Assembly (NCBI RefSeq): GCF_003349955.1
Contig: NZ_QLKQ01000005.1
Span: forward strand, 87,101 to 151,100
Direction: 5' to 3'
Origin: Azospirillum brasilense
GTDB lineage: Bacteria > Pseudomonadota > Alphaproteobacteria > Azospirillales > Azospirillaceae
DNA length: 64,000 nt
Of the stretch, positions 51,604 through 60,619 are shown piece by piece. Position 1 is the stretch's first letter, and each line of letters begins with the position of its first letter. The notes under the pieces are model-generated. The model searched no databases and had not been told where the DNA came from. It saw nothing but the letters and a program-made list of their open reading frames with translations. The translations under genes were made by a program, and so were the position numbers.

Positions 51604-53514
51604 ATGACTTTATCCTTGCACACCAAGCCAGAAACCAAGGTGGCCGGCGGGGCCGGACGGCTCCGGCGCCGGATCGTCACCGCGATGGTGGCTGGTTTCC
51701 TGGCCTCCACCGCTCCGGCGGCCTGGGGGGGCGCCCACGCCGCCAATGTCACCTGGGACGAGATCGCCAACGACGCCAAGTCGACCAGCGACGTGCTGAT
51801 GTACGGCATGGGGGTGGAGGGCAAGCGCTTCAGCCCGCTGAAGCAGATCGACACCACCAGCGTGTCGCGGCTGGTCCCCGCCTGGTCCTTCTCCTTCGGC
51901 GACGAGAAGCAGCGCGGGCAGGAGACGCAGGCGCTGGTCCATGACGGGGTGATCTACGTCACCGCCTCCTACTCGCGGATGTTCGCGCTGGACGCCCGCA
52001 CCGGCAAGCGGCTGTGGACCTACGCCCACCGCCTTCCCGACGACATCAGGCCCTGCTGCGACGTGGTCAACCGCGGGTCGGCGATCTACGGCGACAAGGT
52101 GTTCTTCGGCACGCTCGACGCCTCCATCGTCGCGCTGAACAAGGACACCGGCAAGGTCGTCTGGCGCAAGAAGTTCGCCGACCACAAGGTCGGCTACACT
52201 ATGACCGGCGCGCCCACCGTCGTGAAGGACCAGAAGACCGGGCGCATGCTGCTGATCCACGGCTCGTCCGGCGACGAGTTCGGCGTGGTCGGGCGCCTGT
52301 TCGCCCGCGATCCCGACACCGGCGAGGAGATCTGGATGCGGCCGCTGGTCGAGGGCCACATGGGCCGGCTCGACGGCAAGGACAGCACCCCGACCGGCAA
52401 CGCCAAGGCGCCGTCCTGGCCGCGCGACAAGGACGGGCAGCTCGTGGAGGCCTGGAACCACGGCGGCGGCGCGCCCTGGCAGAGCGCCACCTTCGACGTG
52501 GAGACCAACACCATCGTCATCGGCACCGGCAACCCGGCGCCGTGGAACGGCTGGGCGCGCTGGCCCGGTGACAGCCTCTACACCTCCGGCCAGGCCTATG
52601 TCGATCCGACCACGGGCGAGCTGAAGGGCTTCTACCAGCACACCCCCAACGACACCTGGGACTTCTCCGGCAACAACGAGCTGGTGCTGTTCGACTACAA
52701 GGACGCGTCGGGCAAGACGGTGAAGGCGACCGCCCACGCCGACCGCAACGGCTTCTTCTACGTCACCGACCGGACGAAGCTGGCGACGGCGGGCGGCGAG
52801 GCCAACAAGCCGAACAGCGTGCTGGCGGCCTTCCCCTTCGTGGACGGCATCACCTGGGCCAAGGGCATCGACCTGAAGACCGGCCGCCCCATCGAGGTCG
52901 AGGGCCAGCGCCCGCCGCCCCCCGCCGAGGGCGAAAAGCGCGGCAAGGCGGTCGAGGTCTCCCCGCCCTTCCTCGGCGGCAAGAACTGGAACCCGATGTC
53001 CTACAGCGAGGACACCGGCCTGTTCTACATCGCCGCCAACCACTGGAAGGAGGACTATTGGACGGAGCATGTCGGCTACAACCCCGGCTCCGCCTATCTC
53101 GGCATGGGCTTCCGCATCCACAAGATGTTCGAGGACCATGTCGGCATCCTGCGCGCCATCGACCCGACGACCGGCAAGGTCGCCTGGGAGCACAAGGAGG
53201 AGCTGCCGCTGTGGTCCGGCACGCTGGCGACCGCCGGCGGGCTGGTCTTCACCGGGACCGGCGACGGCTACGTCAAGGCGTTCGACGCCAAGTCCGGGGC
53301 GGAGCTTTGGAAGTTCCAGACCGGCTCCGGCATCATCTCCTCCCCGGTCACCTGGGAGCTGGACGGGGTGCAGTATGTCGGCATCACCACGGGCTACGGC
53401 GGCGCCGTGCCGCTGTGGGGCGGCGATCTCGCCGACCTGACCACCCGCGTGACCCAGGGCGGCTCCTTCTGGGTGTTCAAGCTGGCCGACGTGAAGGTCT
53501 CCAGCGCCAAGTGA
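51604..53514 (+). CDS. PQQ-dependent alcohol dehydrogenase, ExaA-like, calcium type
   Basis: 636 residues from ATG 51604; signal peptide with a cut near AHA-A (residue 47), so periplasmic. Eight-bladed quinoprotein propeller with W-docking repeats (for example DARTGKRLW, DTGKVVWRKK). The vicinal disulfide C151-C152 (RPCCDVVNRG) stacks on PQQ. Catalytic Asp353 in NDTWDFSGNNE is followed two residues later by Ser355, where lanthanide-dependent enzymes (XoxF, PedH) carry a second Asp. This predicts a Ca2+ ethanol-dehydrogenase-type enzyme. Electrons would pass to a cytochrome c not encoded in the window. PQQ synthesis genes are also absent here. Confidence 0.92.
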   Translation: MTLSLHTKPETKVAGGAGRLRRRIVTAMVAGFLASTAPAAWGGAHAANVTWDEIANDAKSTSDVLMYGMGVEGKRFSPLKQIDTTSVSRLVPAWSFSFGDEKQRGQETQALVHDGVIYVTASYSRMFALDARTGKRLWTYAHRLPDDIRPCCDVVNRGSAIYGDKVFFGTLDASIVALNKDTGKVVWRKKFADHKVGYTMTGAPTVVKDQKTGRMLLIHGSSGDEFGVVGRLFARDPDTGEEIWMRPLVEGHMGRLDGKDSTPTGNAKAPSWPRDKDGQLVEAWNHGGGAPWQSATFDVETNTIVIGTGNPAPWNGWARWPGDSLYTSGQAYVDPTTGELKGFYQHTPNDTWDFSGNNELVLFDYKDASGKTVKATAHADRNGFFYVTDRTKLATAGGEANKPNSVLAAFPFVDGITWAKGIDLKTGRPIEVEGQRPPPPAEGEKRGKAVEVSPPFLGGKNWNPMSYSEDTGLFYIAANHWKEDYWTEHVGYNPGSAYLGMGFRIHKMFEDHVGILRAIDPTTGKVAWEHKEELPLWSGTLATAGGLVFTGTGDGYVKAFDAKSGAELWKFQTGSGIISSPVTWELDGVQYVGITTGYGGAVPLWGGDLADLTTRVTQGGSFWVFKLADVKVSSAK

Positions 53515-53612
53515 CCGCCACCAAGTGACCGCCCGCCGGGGCGGGGAAGCGGGCGGTCCAGCCCGTTTCCCCCCCCGGTCTTCACGCATCGCAGCGATGG
53601 GAGTTCTCCCCC

Positions 53613-54233
53613 ATGAACCGCCTCTTCCGGCCCGCCTTCGCCCTGTGCGCCCTGCTGTCCCTGTCCGGCCCGCTCACCGCCCCGCTGGCGGCGGAGGTCG
53701 AAACCGCCAGCCTCGGCGGCGGCGAGGAGGAGCGCGTCACCGAGGTCGCCGGCTGCGTCCTCACGGCCAAGGCGGTCTGCCCCGGCATCGACCTGCGCCA
53801 CCGCAACCTGCGCGGCCTGTCGCTGGCCGGCGCCGACCTGCACGGCGCCAATCTGATGCGGGCCGACCTGCGTCACACCGATCTGCGCGGGGCCGACCTC
53901 AGCGGGGCGATCCTCGACGGCGCCGATCTGCGCACCGCCTTCCTGCAGGGCACGCGCCTGTCCGGCGCCCGCCTGCGCGGCGCCAACCTGGAATTCGCCC
54001 GCGCCAACGGCGCCGACCTGCGGCAGGCCGATTTCACCGCCGCCAATCTGGAGGCGCTGCGCGCCGACAAGGCCGACTTCACCGGCGCCAACCTGGAGGG
54101 CGCCAACCTTCAGGAGGCCAAGCTGTCCCTGACCAACCTGTCGCAGGCCAACCTGGAAGGCGCGAAGATCCGCTTCGCCATCTTCCAGGACGCGCTGATG
54201 ACCGACTGCCGCTCCTGCCCCACCGACTGGTGA
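53613..54233 (+). CDS. exported pentapeptide-repeat protein
   Basis: 206 residues. The signal peptide ([20 protein letters not shown], cut near PLAA-EV) predicts periplasmic or outer-surface location. Residues about 65-200 are about 25 A(D/N)LxG-type pentapeptides ([20 protein letters not shown] and similar), which fold as a right-handed square beta-helix. C46 and C53 lie before the repeats, and a C-terminal CRSC follows them. Most studied bacterial members are cytosolic, so export is notable. It is 98 bases after the quinoprotein dehydrogenase and may be co-transcribed; function unknown. Confidence 0.85.
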   Translation: MNRLFRPAFALCALLSLSGPLTAPLAAEVETASLGGGEEERVTEVAGCVLTAKAVCPGIDLRHRNLRGLSLAGADLHGANLMRADLRHTDLRGADLSGAILDGADLRTAFLQGTRLSGARLRGANLEFARANGADLRQADFTAANLEALRADKADFTGANLEGANLQEAKLSLTNLSQANLEGAKIRFAIFQDALMTDCRSCPTDW

Positions 54234-54272
54234 CGAGCAGGCCGGCGGGCGGAAGAGACTCAGCGGCGCGGC

Positions 54273-55589
54273 TTAAAGCGCCGTCAGCACCTCGTCGAGG
54301 GTCGCGAGGAACAGCTTGGCGTCCTCGGACGAGAAGACCAGCGGCGGGCGGATCTTCAGGATGTGCCCTTCCTGCCCGGTCGCGCTGATCAGCACCCGGC
54401 GCTGGCGCATCCCGTTCACCACGCGGGCCGTCTCCTCCGACGCCGGGGTCTTCAGCTTGCGGTCGCGCACCATCTCGACGCCGATGAACAGGCCGCTGCC
54501 GCGCACGTCGCCGATCAGCTCGTGCTTGGCGGCGAGCGCGCGCAGGCCGTCGAGCATCTCCGTGCCGACGGTCAGGGCGTTCTCCTGCAGACGGTCCGCC
54601 TTGATCACGCGCAGCACGGCCAGCGCCACCGCGCAGGACACCGGGTTGCCGCCGAAGGTGTTGAAATAGCGCTGGCTCTTGCCGAACGCCTCGATCACCT
54701 CCGGCCGGAACACCGCGCCGGCCACCGGGTGGCCGTTGCCCATCGGCTTGCCGACCGTCACGATGTCGGGCACCAGCCCGTGGCGCGCGAAGCCCCACAT
54801 GTGCGTGCCGAGCCGCCCGAAGCCGGGCTGCACCTCGTCGGCGATGAAGAGGCCGCCGGCCTTCCGCATCGCCTCGACCGCCGGGGCGAGGAAGCCGGCC
54901 GGGTCGGTGAAGACGCCGCTGCTGGAGAAGATGGTGTCGACCAGCAGCGCCGCCGGAGCGATCCCCTTCTCCCGCAGGTCGGCGATGGCCGCCTCGACGG
55001 AGCGCGCGAAGGCGGCGCCGACCTCGGCCTCCGGCATGCGGTAGCCGTCGGGCGCTGGCACCACGCGGACATGGTCGCCCAGCTTCACCGCGGCGCCCAG
55101 CGAGGGCGACATCTCGGCCAGCGCCGAGGTCACGCCGTGGTAGGCGTTGTGCGCGATGACGACGCCGGTGCCGCCGGTGTGGACGCGGGCGACACGCAGG
55201 GCCAGATCGTTGGCCTCGCTGCCGGTGCAGGTCAGCATCAGGTGCGACAGCTCCGCCGGGAACTCCGCCAGGAAGGCTTCGGCGAAGTCGAGGATGCCGT
55301 CGGTCAGATAGCGCGTGTGGGTGTTCAGCACGGCCGCCTGCCGGGCCATCGCCTCCACCACCTCCGGCCGCGAATGCCCGACCGAGGCGACGTTGTTGTA
55401 GGCGTCCAGATAGCGGTTGCCCTCGGCGTCATAGAGGGACGAGCCCTCCCCGCGCACGACATGGATCGGGTCGGCGTAGAACAGCCGGTAGGCCGGGCCG
55501 AGCAGCTTCTCGCGGCGGGCGATCAGGGCGCGCTCGCGCTCCGGCAGGGACCCGGCGGAGTCGGGCGCGTAGGCGTTGATCATGGTCAT
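54273..55589 (-). CDS. class III PLP enzyme, candidate phospho-lyase (AGXT2L/ETNPPL-like)
   Basis: 438 residues, aminotransferase class III fold. The PLP lysine lies in PDIVTVGKPMGNGHPV, and LFIADEVQPGFGRLG supplies the cofactor Asp. The segment GKPMGNGHPVAGAVF strongly resembles ethanolamine-phosphate and 5-phosphohydroxy-lysine phospho-lyases (AGXT2L1/2), which eliminate phosphate and ammonia rather than transaminate. Six bases downstream of a hydroxylysine-kinase-like gene, the cognate enzyme, which supports this reading. A true aminotransferase is the alternative. ATG 55589 or 55583. Confidence 0.85.
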   Translation of the reverse strand: MTMINAYAPDSAGSLPERERALIARREKLLGPAYRLFYADPIHVVRGEGSSLYDAEGNRYLDAYNNVASVGHSRPEVVEAMARQAAVLNTHTRYLTDGILDFAEAFLAEFPAELSHLMLTCTGSEANDLALRVARVHTGGTGVVIAHNAYHGVTSALAEMSPSLGAAVKLGDHVRVVPAPDGYRMPEAEVGAAFARSVEAAIADLREKGIAPAALLVDTIFSSSGVFTDPAGFLAPAVEAMRKAGGLFIADEVQPGFGRLGTHMWGFARHGLVPDIVTVGKPMGNGHPVAGAVFRPEVIEAFGKSQRYFNTFGGNPVSCAVALAVLRVIKADRLQENALTVGTEMLDGLRALAAKHELIGDVRGSGLFIGVEMVRDRKLKTPASEETARVVNGMRQRRVLISATGQEGHILKIRPPLVFSSEDAKLFLATLDEVLTAL

Positions 55590-55595
55590 GGCGGT

Positions 55596-56645
55596 TCACA
55601 CTTTCTGGCAGGCGAGATGGAGCAGGCGGCGCGCGGTGGCGGCCTCGCCGCCGGTCAGCCGGTCCAGGCCGGCGAAGGCGCGCTCGGCGTTGCGCAGGAT
55701 GTAGGCGGCGTTGGCGGGGTATTCGGCCGCCCGCCAGCCGGTGATGCCGATGGTCAGGGCGAGGCGGCCCGCCACCAGATCGGGCAGCAGCTCCACCTCC
55801 TCCGCCGTCAGCGGCAGCACGGCGTTGTAGGCGCGGGTCATCTCGACCACCGAGCCGAAGGGCGTCTCGCCGCTGGTGACGTGGTAGGCGAGCGCCGTCG
55901 CCAGATCGTTGACCAGCGGCGCCCGCAGAGCGTCGCCGAAATCGATGATCCCGGTGACCGCCTCATGCCCGACCGGATCGACCACCGCGTTGTGGGGATT
56001 CAGGTCGTTGTGGATCACCTGATGGCGCAGGGCGGGCAGCCGGGGGGCGATCTCGTCGGCGAAGCGGGCGACGAAGCGCTCGACCATCCCACGGCGCCGG
56101 TCGTCCGCCACATAATGCAGCCGGTCGGCGACGCTGGCCGTACGGGTGATGTCCCACAGCAGGTCGCGTTCCGAACCGGGATGCTCATAGTCGGCCAGCG
56201 CCCGGTCCAGCCGCGCCAGCGTCGTTCCCAGCGCCCGCATCAGACCCGGCGAGGCCGGTGCCGCGTGGAGCGGCGTTCCTTCGAGATAGGTCAGCAGCCG
56301 CAGCACCATGGCGCTGCCGTCGATGTGGACGATCGCCTGGGCCTCCCCGTCCAGCGTCGGCACAGCCCGCGGCACCGGCAAGGTCGGGTCGCGGTCGGCC
56401 ACATGCCGCATCGCGCCGGTCTGGAAGCTGGTGACGGGTTGCGGCTCCGCCGGGTTGGTGAACTTCAGCACATACCCCTGCCCATCCGGCGTGGCGATGT
56501 GGAAGTTGCGGTCGCGCTCGCTGCTCAGTTCGCGGACGGTGCCGGTCACGCCGAACCACCGTTGCAGGATGGCGCCGGCCTCCTCCGTGGAGATTGCCGG
56601 CGCGGCGGTGGTCAGAACGTCACCCTGGGTCGGGGCCGGTGTCAT
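55596..56645 (-). CDS. hydroxylysine kinase-like phosphotransferase (APH fold)
   Basis: 349 residues from ATG 56645, which has AAGGAG nine bases upstream. Protein-kinase-like APH fold with the catalytic loop HNDLNPHNAVV and metal-binding IIDFGDA. This pair of motifs and its close coupling to a class III phospho-lyase match the HYKK/AGPHD1 branch, which phosphorylates 5-hydroxy-L-lysine (or another amino alcohol) at the hydroxyl group. It is not expected to be an antibiotic-resistance gene. Controlled by a GntR site at 56683-56697. Confidence 0.83.
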   Translation of the reverse strand: MTPAPTQGDVLTTAAPAISTEEAGAILQRWFGVTGTVRELSSERDRNFHIATPDGQGYVLKFTNPAEPQPVTSFQTGAMRHVADRDPTLPVPRAVPTLDGEAQAIVHIDGSAMVLRLLTYLEGTPLHAAPASPGLMRALGTTLARLDRALADYEHPGSERDLLWDITRTASVADRLHYVADDRRRGMVERFVARFADEIAPRLPALRHQVIHNDLNPHNAVVDPVGHEAVTGIIDFGDALRAPLVNDLATALAYHVTSGETPFGSVVEMTRAYNAVLPLTAEEVELLPDLVAGRLALTIGITGWRAAEYPANAAYILRNAERAFAGLDRLTGGEAATARRLLHLACQKV

Positions 56646-56682
56646 CGCCGGTGTCTCCTTGCGGTGCGAATCGGTCAATGTT

Positions 56683-56697
56683 TGATGCATCATAATG
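56683..56697. promoter_or_regulatory. GntR operator upstream of the kinase gene
   Basis: TGATGCATCATAATG contains the perfect 10-base palindrome TGATGCATCA and is identical over 15 bases to the site in front of the GntR gene at 57461. It lies 38 bases upstream of the kinase start. Confidence 0.72.
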
Positions 56698-56739
56698 GCG
56701 GGTGGATCGGCTGGGGAAGCGGATGGGATCGGCGGGACA

Positions 56740-57423
56740 TCAGACGGCGAGCGCCTCGGGATGCTCGCCGTCGATCCTCTCCAGGATTGGGCCGCTGGCC
56801 AGCAGGATGTCGGCCTGGATGGCGCGGGCGGCGGCTGGACCGTCATGGCCGCGGATGGCGTCCATCAGCGGGTAATGATGGTCGATCATCGTGCGCCCGG
56901 CGCCGCCGTAGACGTCGGCGATCAACGGTCCCATCTGGAGCCAGAGCCGCCGCAGAATGTCGCCGAGCACCGGCATGTCCGCGATCTCGGACACTGTGAA
57001 ATGGAAGATCTGGTTGAGTTCGGTGGCCAGCGCGGTGTTGCCGGCGGCCATCGCCTCCTCGTTGCGCTTGAGCAGGGCGTCCAAGGCGGCGATCTGGGCG
57101 GGCGTGGCCTGTTCGGCGGCCCGCGCGGCGGCCAGCCCCTCCAGATTGACGCGGATGTCGCGGATTTCCAGGTAGGTGGCCCGGGTCAGCATCGGGACGC
57201 GGATGTCGCGCGGCGAGCGCAGCACCAGGGCCTGATCCTGCACCAGCCGCAGGATGGCGTCGCGCACCGGCGTGACGCTCGTCCCCAGCCGGTCGGCGAG
57301 ATCACGGATCTTGAGGCGGTCGTTCGGCTTGAAGGCGCCCTTCATCAGGGCCTCGCACAATTTCTGGTAAATCGTGCCGCCGAGGTTGTCGTGTTCGAGA
57401 AGGGTGAGATCGAACCCGCTCAT
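56740..57423 (-). CDS. GntR family regulator (FCD domain)
   Basis: 227 residues: N-terminal winged HTH (IYQKLCEALMKGAFKPNDRL, LADRLGTSVTPVRDAILRLV) and a C-terminal all-helical FCD effector domain whose Asp and His metal ligands are expected around NQIFHFTVSEIA and DHHYPLMDAI. Encoded in the same direction as the kinase and phospho-lyase genes. Identical operator sequences precede it and the kinase, so it very likely controls both. The inducer is probably the amino alcohol degraded by the pair. Confidence 0.92.
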   Translation of the reverse strand: MSGFDLTLLEHDNLGGTIYQKLCEALMKGAFKPNDRLKIRDLADRLGTSVTPVRDAILRLVQDQALVLRSPRDIRVPMLTRATYLEIRDIRVNLEGLAAARAAEQATPAQIAALDALLKRNEEAMAAGNTALATELNQIFHFTVSEIADMPVLGDILRRLWLQMGPLIADVYGGAGRTMIDHHYPLMDAIRGHDGPAAARAIQADILLASGPILERIDGEHPEALAV

Positions 57424-57459
57424 CCTCCGCCCTTCCCGCCGTTGCCGATCATCCGATGT

Positions 57460-57475
57460 ATGATGCATCATAATG
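57460..57475. promoter_or_regulatory. GntR operator upstream of the GntR gene
   Basis: ATGATGCATCAT (57460-57471) is a perfect 12-base palindrome and continues TAATG, matching the site at 56683 over 15 bases. Its position 37 bases before the GntR ATG suggests autoregulation. Confidence 0.75.
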
Positions 57476-57546
57476 CCGCGAAAGCGGCCAAAGGTCAAGG
57501 CGGCCCGTGCGATCAAACGGAGCTGTTGCAAATGGCTTTCTCATAA

Positions 57547-57663
57547 CCCTCTCCCCTCTGGGGAGAGGGTGGCCCGAAGGGCCAGTGAGGGGGTTGCGCT
57601 TTTGCCGAGCGTACCGACACGCACAACCCCCTCACCCTAACCCTCTCCCCAGAGGGGAGAGGG
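57547..57663. repeat. REP-like GC hairpin repeat, copy 4
   Basis: CCCTCTCCCC/GGGGAGAGGG hairpins around GGCCCGAAGGGCC and a TTTTGCCG-containing centre; closest to copy 3 (39930). Located between divergently transcribed GntR and glutathione transferase genes. Confidence 0.85.
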
Positions 57664-57823
57664 AAACCCCCAACGCACCCCCCCAAACGCCTCTCTCCAA
57701 CCGGCATTATTGCACTGGCTGTAATGATGAACTGCCAAACTGGGGCATTCCGGTGATCGGCTGAGGGGCGCACTCTCGGTGTGCGGATCGGGATGGTCCC
57801 GGCCGGCATCACAGGAGTCAGCC

Positions 57824-58438
57824 ATGAAGCTCTATCATCACCCGCTGTCGGGCCACGCGCACCGCGCCCGCCTGTTCGTCTCCCTGCTCGGGCTGCCGCA
57901 CGAGCTGGTCGAGGTCGACCTGAAGGCGGGCGCGCACAAGACCCCCGACTTCCTGGCGCTGAACCCGTTCGGTCAGGTCCCCGTGCTGGAGGACGACGGC
58001 GTGGTCGTTTCGGATTCGAACGCCATCCTGGTCTATCTGGCGAAGAAGGCCGGCCGCAGCGACTGGCTGCCCGAGGACGCGCGGACCGCGGCGGCCGTCC
58101 AGCGCTGGCTGTCGGTCGCGGCCGGCGAGGTCGCCTACGGTCCGGCGGCGGCGCGGCTGGTCACGGTGTTCGGCGCCGGCTTCAACCCCGACGAGGTCAT
58201 CGGCCGCGCCCACACCCTGCTGAAGCGTCTCGACGCCCACCTGTCCGGCCGCGACTGGCTGGTCGGCGTCCAGCCGACGATCGCCGATGTCGCCATCTAC
58301 AGCTACGTCGCCCGCGCCCCGGAGGGCAACGTCGATCTGTCGGGCTATCCGGCCGTCAACGCCTTCCTCCGCCGGGTCGAGGGGCTGCCGGGCTTCGTTC
58401 CCTTCGCCCAGACGCCGGCCGGACTCACCGCCGCGTGA
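57824..58438 (+). CDS. glutathione S-transferase
   Basis: 204 residues, cytosolic GST: thioredoxin-like N-terminal domain ([20 protein letters not shown], with Ser and His near the active site) including [20 protein letters not shown], the glutathione-binding cis-Pro/Ser region. The C-terminal helical domain has the hydrophobic staple motif ([18 protein letters not shown]). Start ATG 57824 follows CAGGAG. First of four plus-strand genes with a ferredoxin-reductase fusion, a DUF1348 protein and a LysR regulator, suggesting a detoxification or electrophile-response unit. Confidence 0.92.
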   Translation: MKLYHHPLSGHAHRARLFVSLLGLPHELVEVDLKAGAHKTPDFLALNPFGQVPVLEDDGVVVSDSNAILVYLAKKAGRSDWLPEDARTAAAVQRWLSVAAGEVAYGPAAARLVTVFGAGFNPDEVIGRAHTLLKRLDAHLSGRDWLVGVQPTIADVAIYSYVARAPEGNVDLSGYPAVNAFLRRVEGLPGFVPFAQTPAGLTAA

Positions 58439-58495
58439 CGCTCTGCCGGGGCGCGCGCACCGGCGCGCCCGCTTCTTTCACCGGGGAGACGGACC

Positions 58496-60571
58496 ATGGG
58501 CAAAACCGCGAAGACGCTGCCGATCTGGCATGAGGGCGAAACGTTCCTGCAGCAGAAGGTCGGTGCCGGCGTCGCCGAACGGATGGCGATGGTGGGGCAA
58601 CGGGTCATCCGTGACTTCATGCCCGACCAGCACCGCGACTTCTACGCCCAGCTCCCCTTCCTCGTGATCGGCAGCGCCGACCCGGACGGCGATGCCTGGG
58701 CGACCGTGTTGGAAGGCCGGCCCGGCTTCCTGTCCTCGCCGTCGCCGAACCTTCTCGACATCGCCGCGCGCCCGACCGCCGGCGATCCCGCGGCGGCCGG
58801 CCTGACCGACGGCGCGCCGGTCGGCCTCCTCGGCATCGAGATGAACACGCGGCGGCGCAACCGCATGAACGGCGTCGCCACGACGACGCCCGAGGGCTTC
58901 CGCGTCGCGGTCGACCAGAGTTTCGGCAACTGCCCCCGCTACATCCAACTGCGCGACGCCACGCTGGCCCGCGACCCCGCCCAGCCCTTCACCGGTTCCG
59001 TCGAGGAGCTGACGGCCCTCGATCCGGCGGCGCGGGCGGTGATCGACGCGGCGGACGCCTTCTTCGTCGCCTCCTACGCCGACCGTGGCGACCATCGGCA
59101 GGTCGACGTGTCGCACCGCGGCGGCAAGGCCGGGTTCGTCCGGGTGGCCGGGGACGGCACGCTCACCATTCCCGACTTCGACGGCAACCTGTTCTTCGCC
59201 ACGCTCGGCAACATCCTGCTCAACGGAAAGGCGGGGCTGCTCTTCGTCGATTTCGCCAGCGGCGACCTGCTGCAGATGACCGGCAACGCCGCTTTGGTCC
59301 TGGACTCGCCGGAGATCGCCGCCTTCCAGGGCGCCGAGCGACTGTGGACGTTCAAGGCGCGCAAGGTCGTCCGGCGGCGCGGCGCCCTGGCCCTGCGCTG
59401 GACGCTGCGGGCGGACGGCTGGTCGCCCAGCTCCCTGATGACCGGCGACTGGAGCCAAGCCGCCGACCGGCTGCGCGCCGAGGAAACGGCGACACGCTGG
59501 CGGCCGATGACGGTGACGGACATCGTGGAGGAAAGCGCCACCATCCGCTCCTTTCATCTGCGGCCGACCGACGGCGCCGGGCTGCCGCCGCATCTGGCCG
59601 GCCAGCATCTGCCCATCCGCGTCACCCCGGCGGGAGCCGAGAAGCCGGTCGTCCGGACCTACACGCTGTCGGTCGCCCCGTCGGACGGGATCCACCGCAT
59701 CAGCGTCAAGCGCGAGGGGCTGGTGTCGCGGCACCTGCACGACCATGTCCGGGTCGGCGACGTCATCGAGGCGCGCGGGCCGGCGGGTGGCTTCACCATC
59801 GACGCCCGCGCGACGCGGCCGGCGGTGCTGCTGGCCGGCGGCGTCGGCATCACGCCGCTGCTCGCCATGCTGCGGCATGTCGTCTATGAGGGGTTGCGCA
59901 CGCAGCGCATCCGCCCGACGATCCTGGTGCACGCCGCGCGCTCCAAGGCGGAGCGCCCCTTCGACCGGGAAATCGCCGACCTCGTCACGGCGGCGAACGG
60001 CGCCGTCCGGCTCGTCCGCGTCCTCAGCGACCCCGGCGAGGCCGTGCCGGGCGTCGATTGCGACGCCGTGGGCCGCATCGACATGGCGCTGCTGACGCGC
60101 ATCCTCGGCTTCAACGATTACGACTTCTACGTCTGCGGGCCACCCGCCTTCACCCAGGCGCTCTACGACGGCCTGCGCGGCCTCAACATCGCCGACGACC
60201 GGATTCACGCCGAGGCGTTCGGACCGTCGTCCCTGAAGCGGACGGGGGCGGAGACAGTCGCCGCCGCGCCGGCGCGCCGGCCGCCCTCGACCAAGCCGGT
60301 GCCGGTCGCCTTCATGAACACGCTCAAGGAGGCGCGCTGGACACCCGGCTCCGGCACGCTGCTCGACCTCGCCGAAGCGCGCGGTCTCGATCCCGCCTTC
60401 AGTTGCCGCGAAGGCACCTGCGGAACCTGCCGCACCAAGCGGCTCAAAGGCGCCGTCACCTACGTCAAGGAGCCGAGCGCGGCGGTCGCCGCGGACGAGG
60501 TCCTGCTGTGCTGCGCCGTCCCCGCCGAAGCGGAGACGGGCGAGGACGCTCCCCTTCAGCTCGCGCTCTGA
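58496..60571 (+). CDS. three-domain fusion: PNPOx-like / ferredoxin-NAD(P)H reductase / 2Fe-2S ferredoxin
   Basis: 691 residues. Residues about 1-330: pyridoxamine-phosphate-oxidase-like flavin-binding split barrel (MAMVGQRVIRDFMPDQHRDF, VSHRGGKAGFVRV). About 345-590: ferredoxin-reductase FAD and NAD domains (PVVRTYTLSVAPSDG, LLAGGVGITPLLAML, YDFYVCGPPAFTQAL). About 610-691: plant-type ferredoxin with C-x4-C-x2-C-x29-C (SCREGTCGTCRTKRLKG, LLCCAVPA). All electron-transfer parts are in one chain, so electrons can flow from NAD(P)H to FAD, to 2Fe-2S and to the N-terminal flavin site. Good GGGGAGAC ribosome-binding site. Substrate unknown; reduction of a xenobiotic or nitro/quinone compound is one option. 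Confidence 0.88.
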   Translation: MGKTAKTLPIWHEGETFLQQKVGAGVAERMAMVGQRVIRDFMPDQHRDFYAQLPFLVIGSADPDGDAWATVLEGRPGFLSSPSPNLLDIAARPTAGDPAAAGLTDGAPVGLLGIEMNTRRRNRMNGVATTTPEGFRVAVDQSFGNCPRYIQLRDATLARDPAQPFTGSVEELTALDPAARAVIDAADAFFVASYADRGDHRQVDVSHRGGKAGFVRVAGDGTLTIPDFDGNLFFATLGNILLNGKAGLLFVDFASGDLLQMTGNAALVLDSPEIAAFQGAERLWTFKARKVVRRRGALALRWTLRADGWSPSSLMTGDWSQAADRLRAEETATRWRPMTVTDIVEESATIRSFHLRPTDGAGLPPHLAGQHLPIRVTPAGAEKPVVRTYTLSVAPSDGIHRISVKREGLVSRHLHDHVRVGDVIEARGPAGGFTIDARATRPAVLLAGGVGITPLLAMLRHVVYEGLRTQRIRPTILVHAARSKAERPFDREIADLVTAANGAVRLVRVLSDPGEAVPGVDCDAVGRIDMALLTRILGFNDYDFYVCGPPAFTQALYDGLRGLNIADDRIHAEAFGPSSLKRTGAETVAAAPARRPPSTKPVPVAFMNTLKEARWTPGSGTLLDLAEARGLDPAFSCREGTCGTCRTKRLKGAVTYVKEPSAAVAADEVLLCCAVPAEAETGEDAPLQLAL

Positions 60572-60619
60572 CCTGCCCCTTCACCCATCCCTTCCCCCGC
60601 GAAACGACAGGAGTTCGCC

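Larger units (their letters stand above)
57424..57823. other. intergenic region between GntR and glutathione transferase genes
   Basis: 400 bases without a gene. Holds the GntR operator (57460-57475), a REP-like repeat (57547-57663) and, after it, an AT-richer stretch (57700-57760) that should carry the glutathione transferase promoter. No clear -35/-10 pair was picked out there. Confidence 0.5.

Noticed and set aside
55596..56645. Aminoglycoside resistance phosphotransferase
   Set aside because: Shares only the APH fold; operon partner, regulator and motifs point to a metabolic amino-alcohol kinase.
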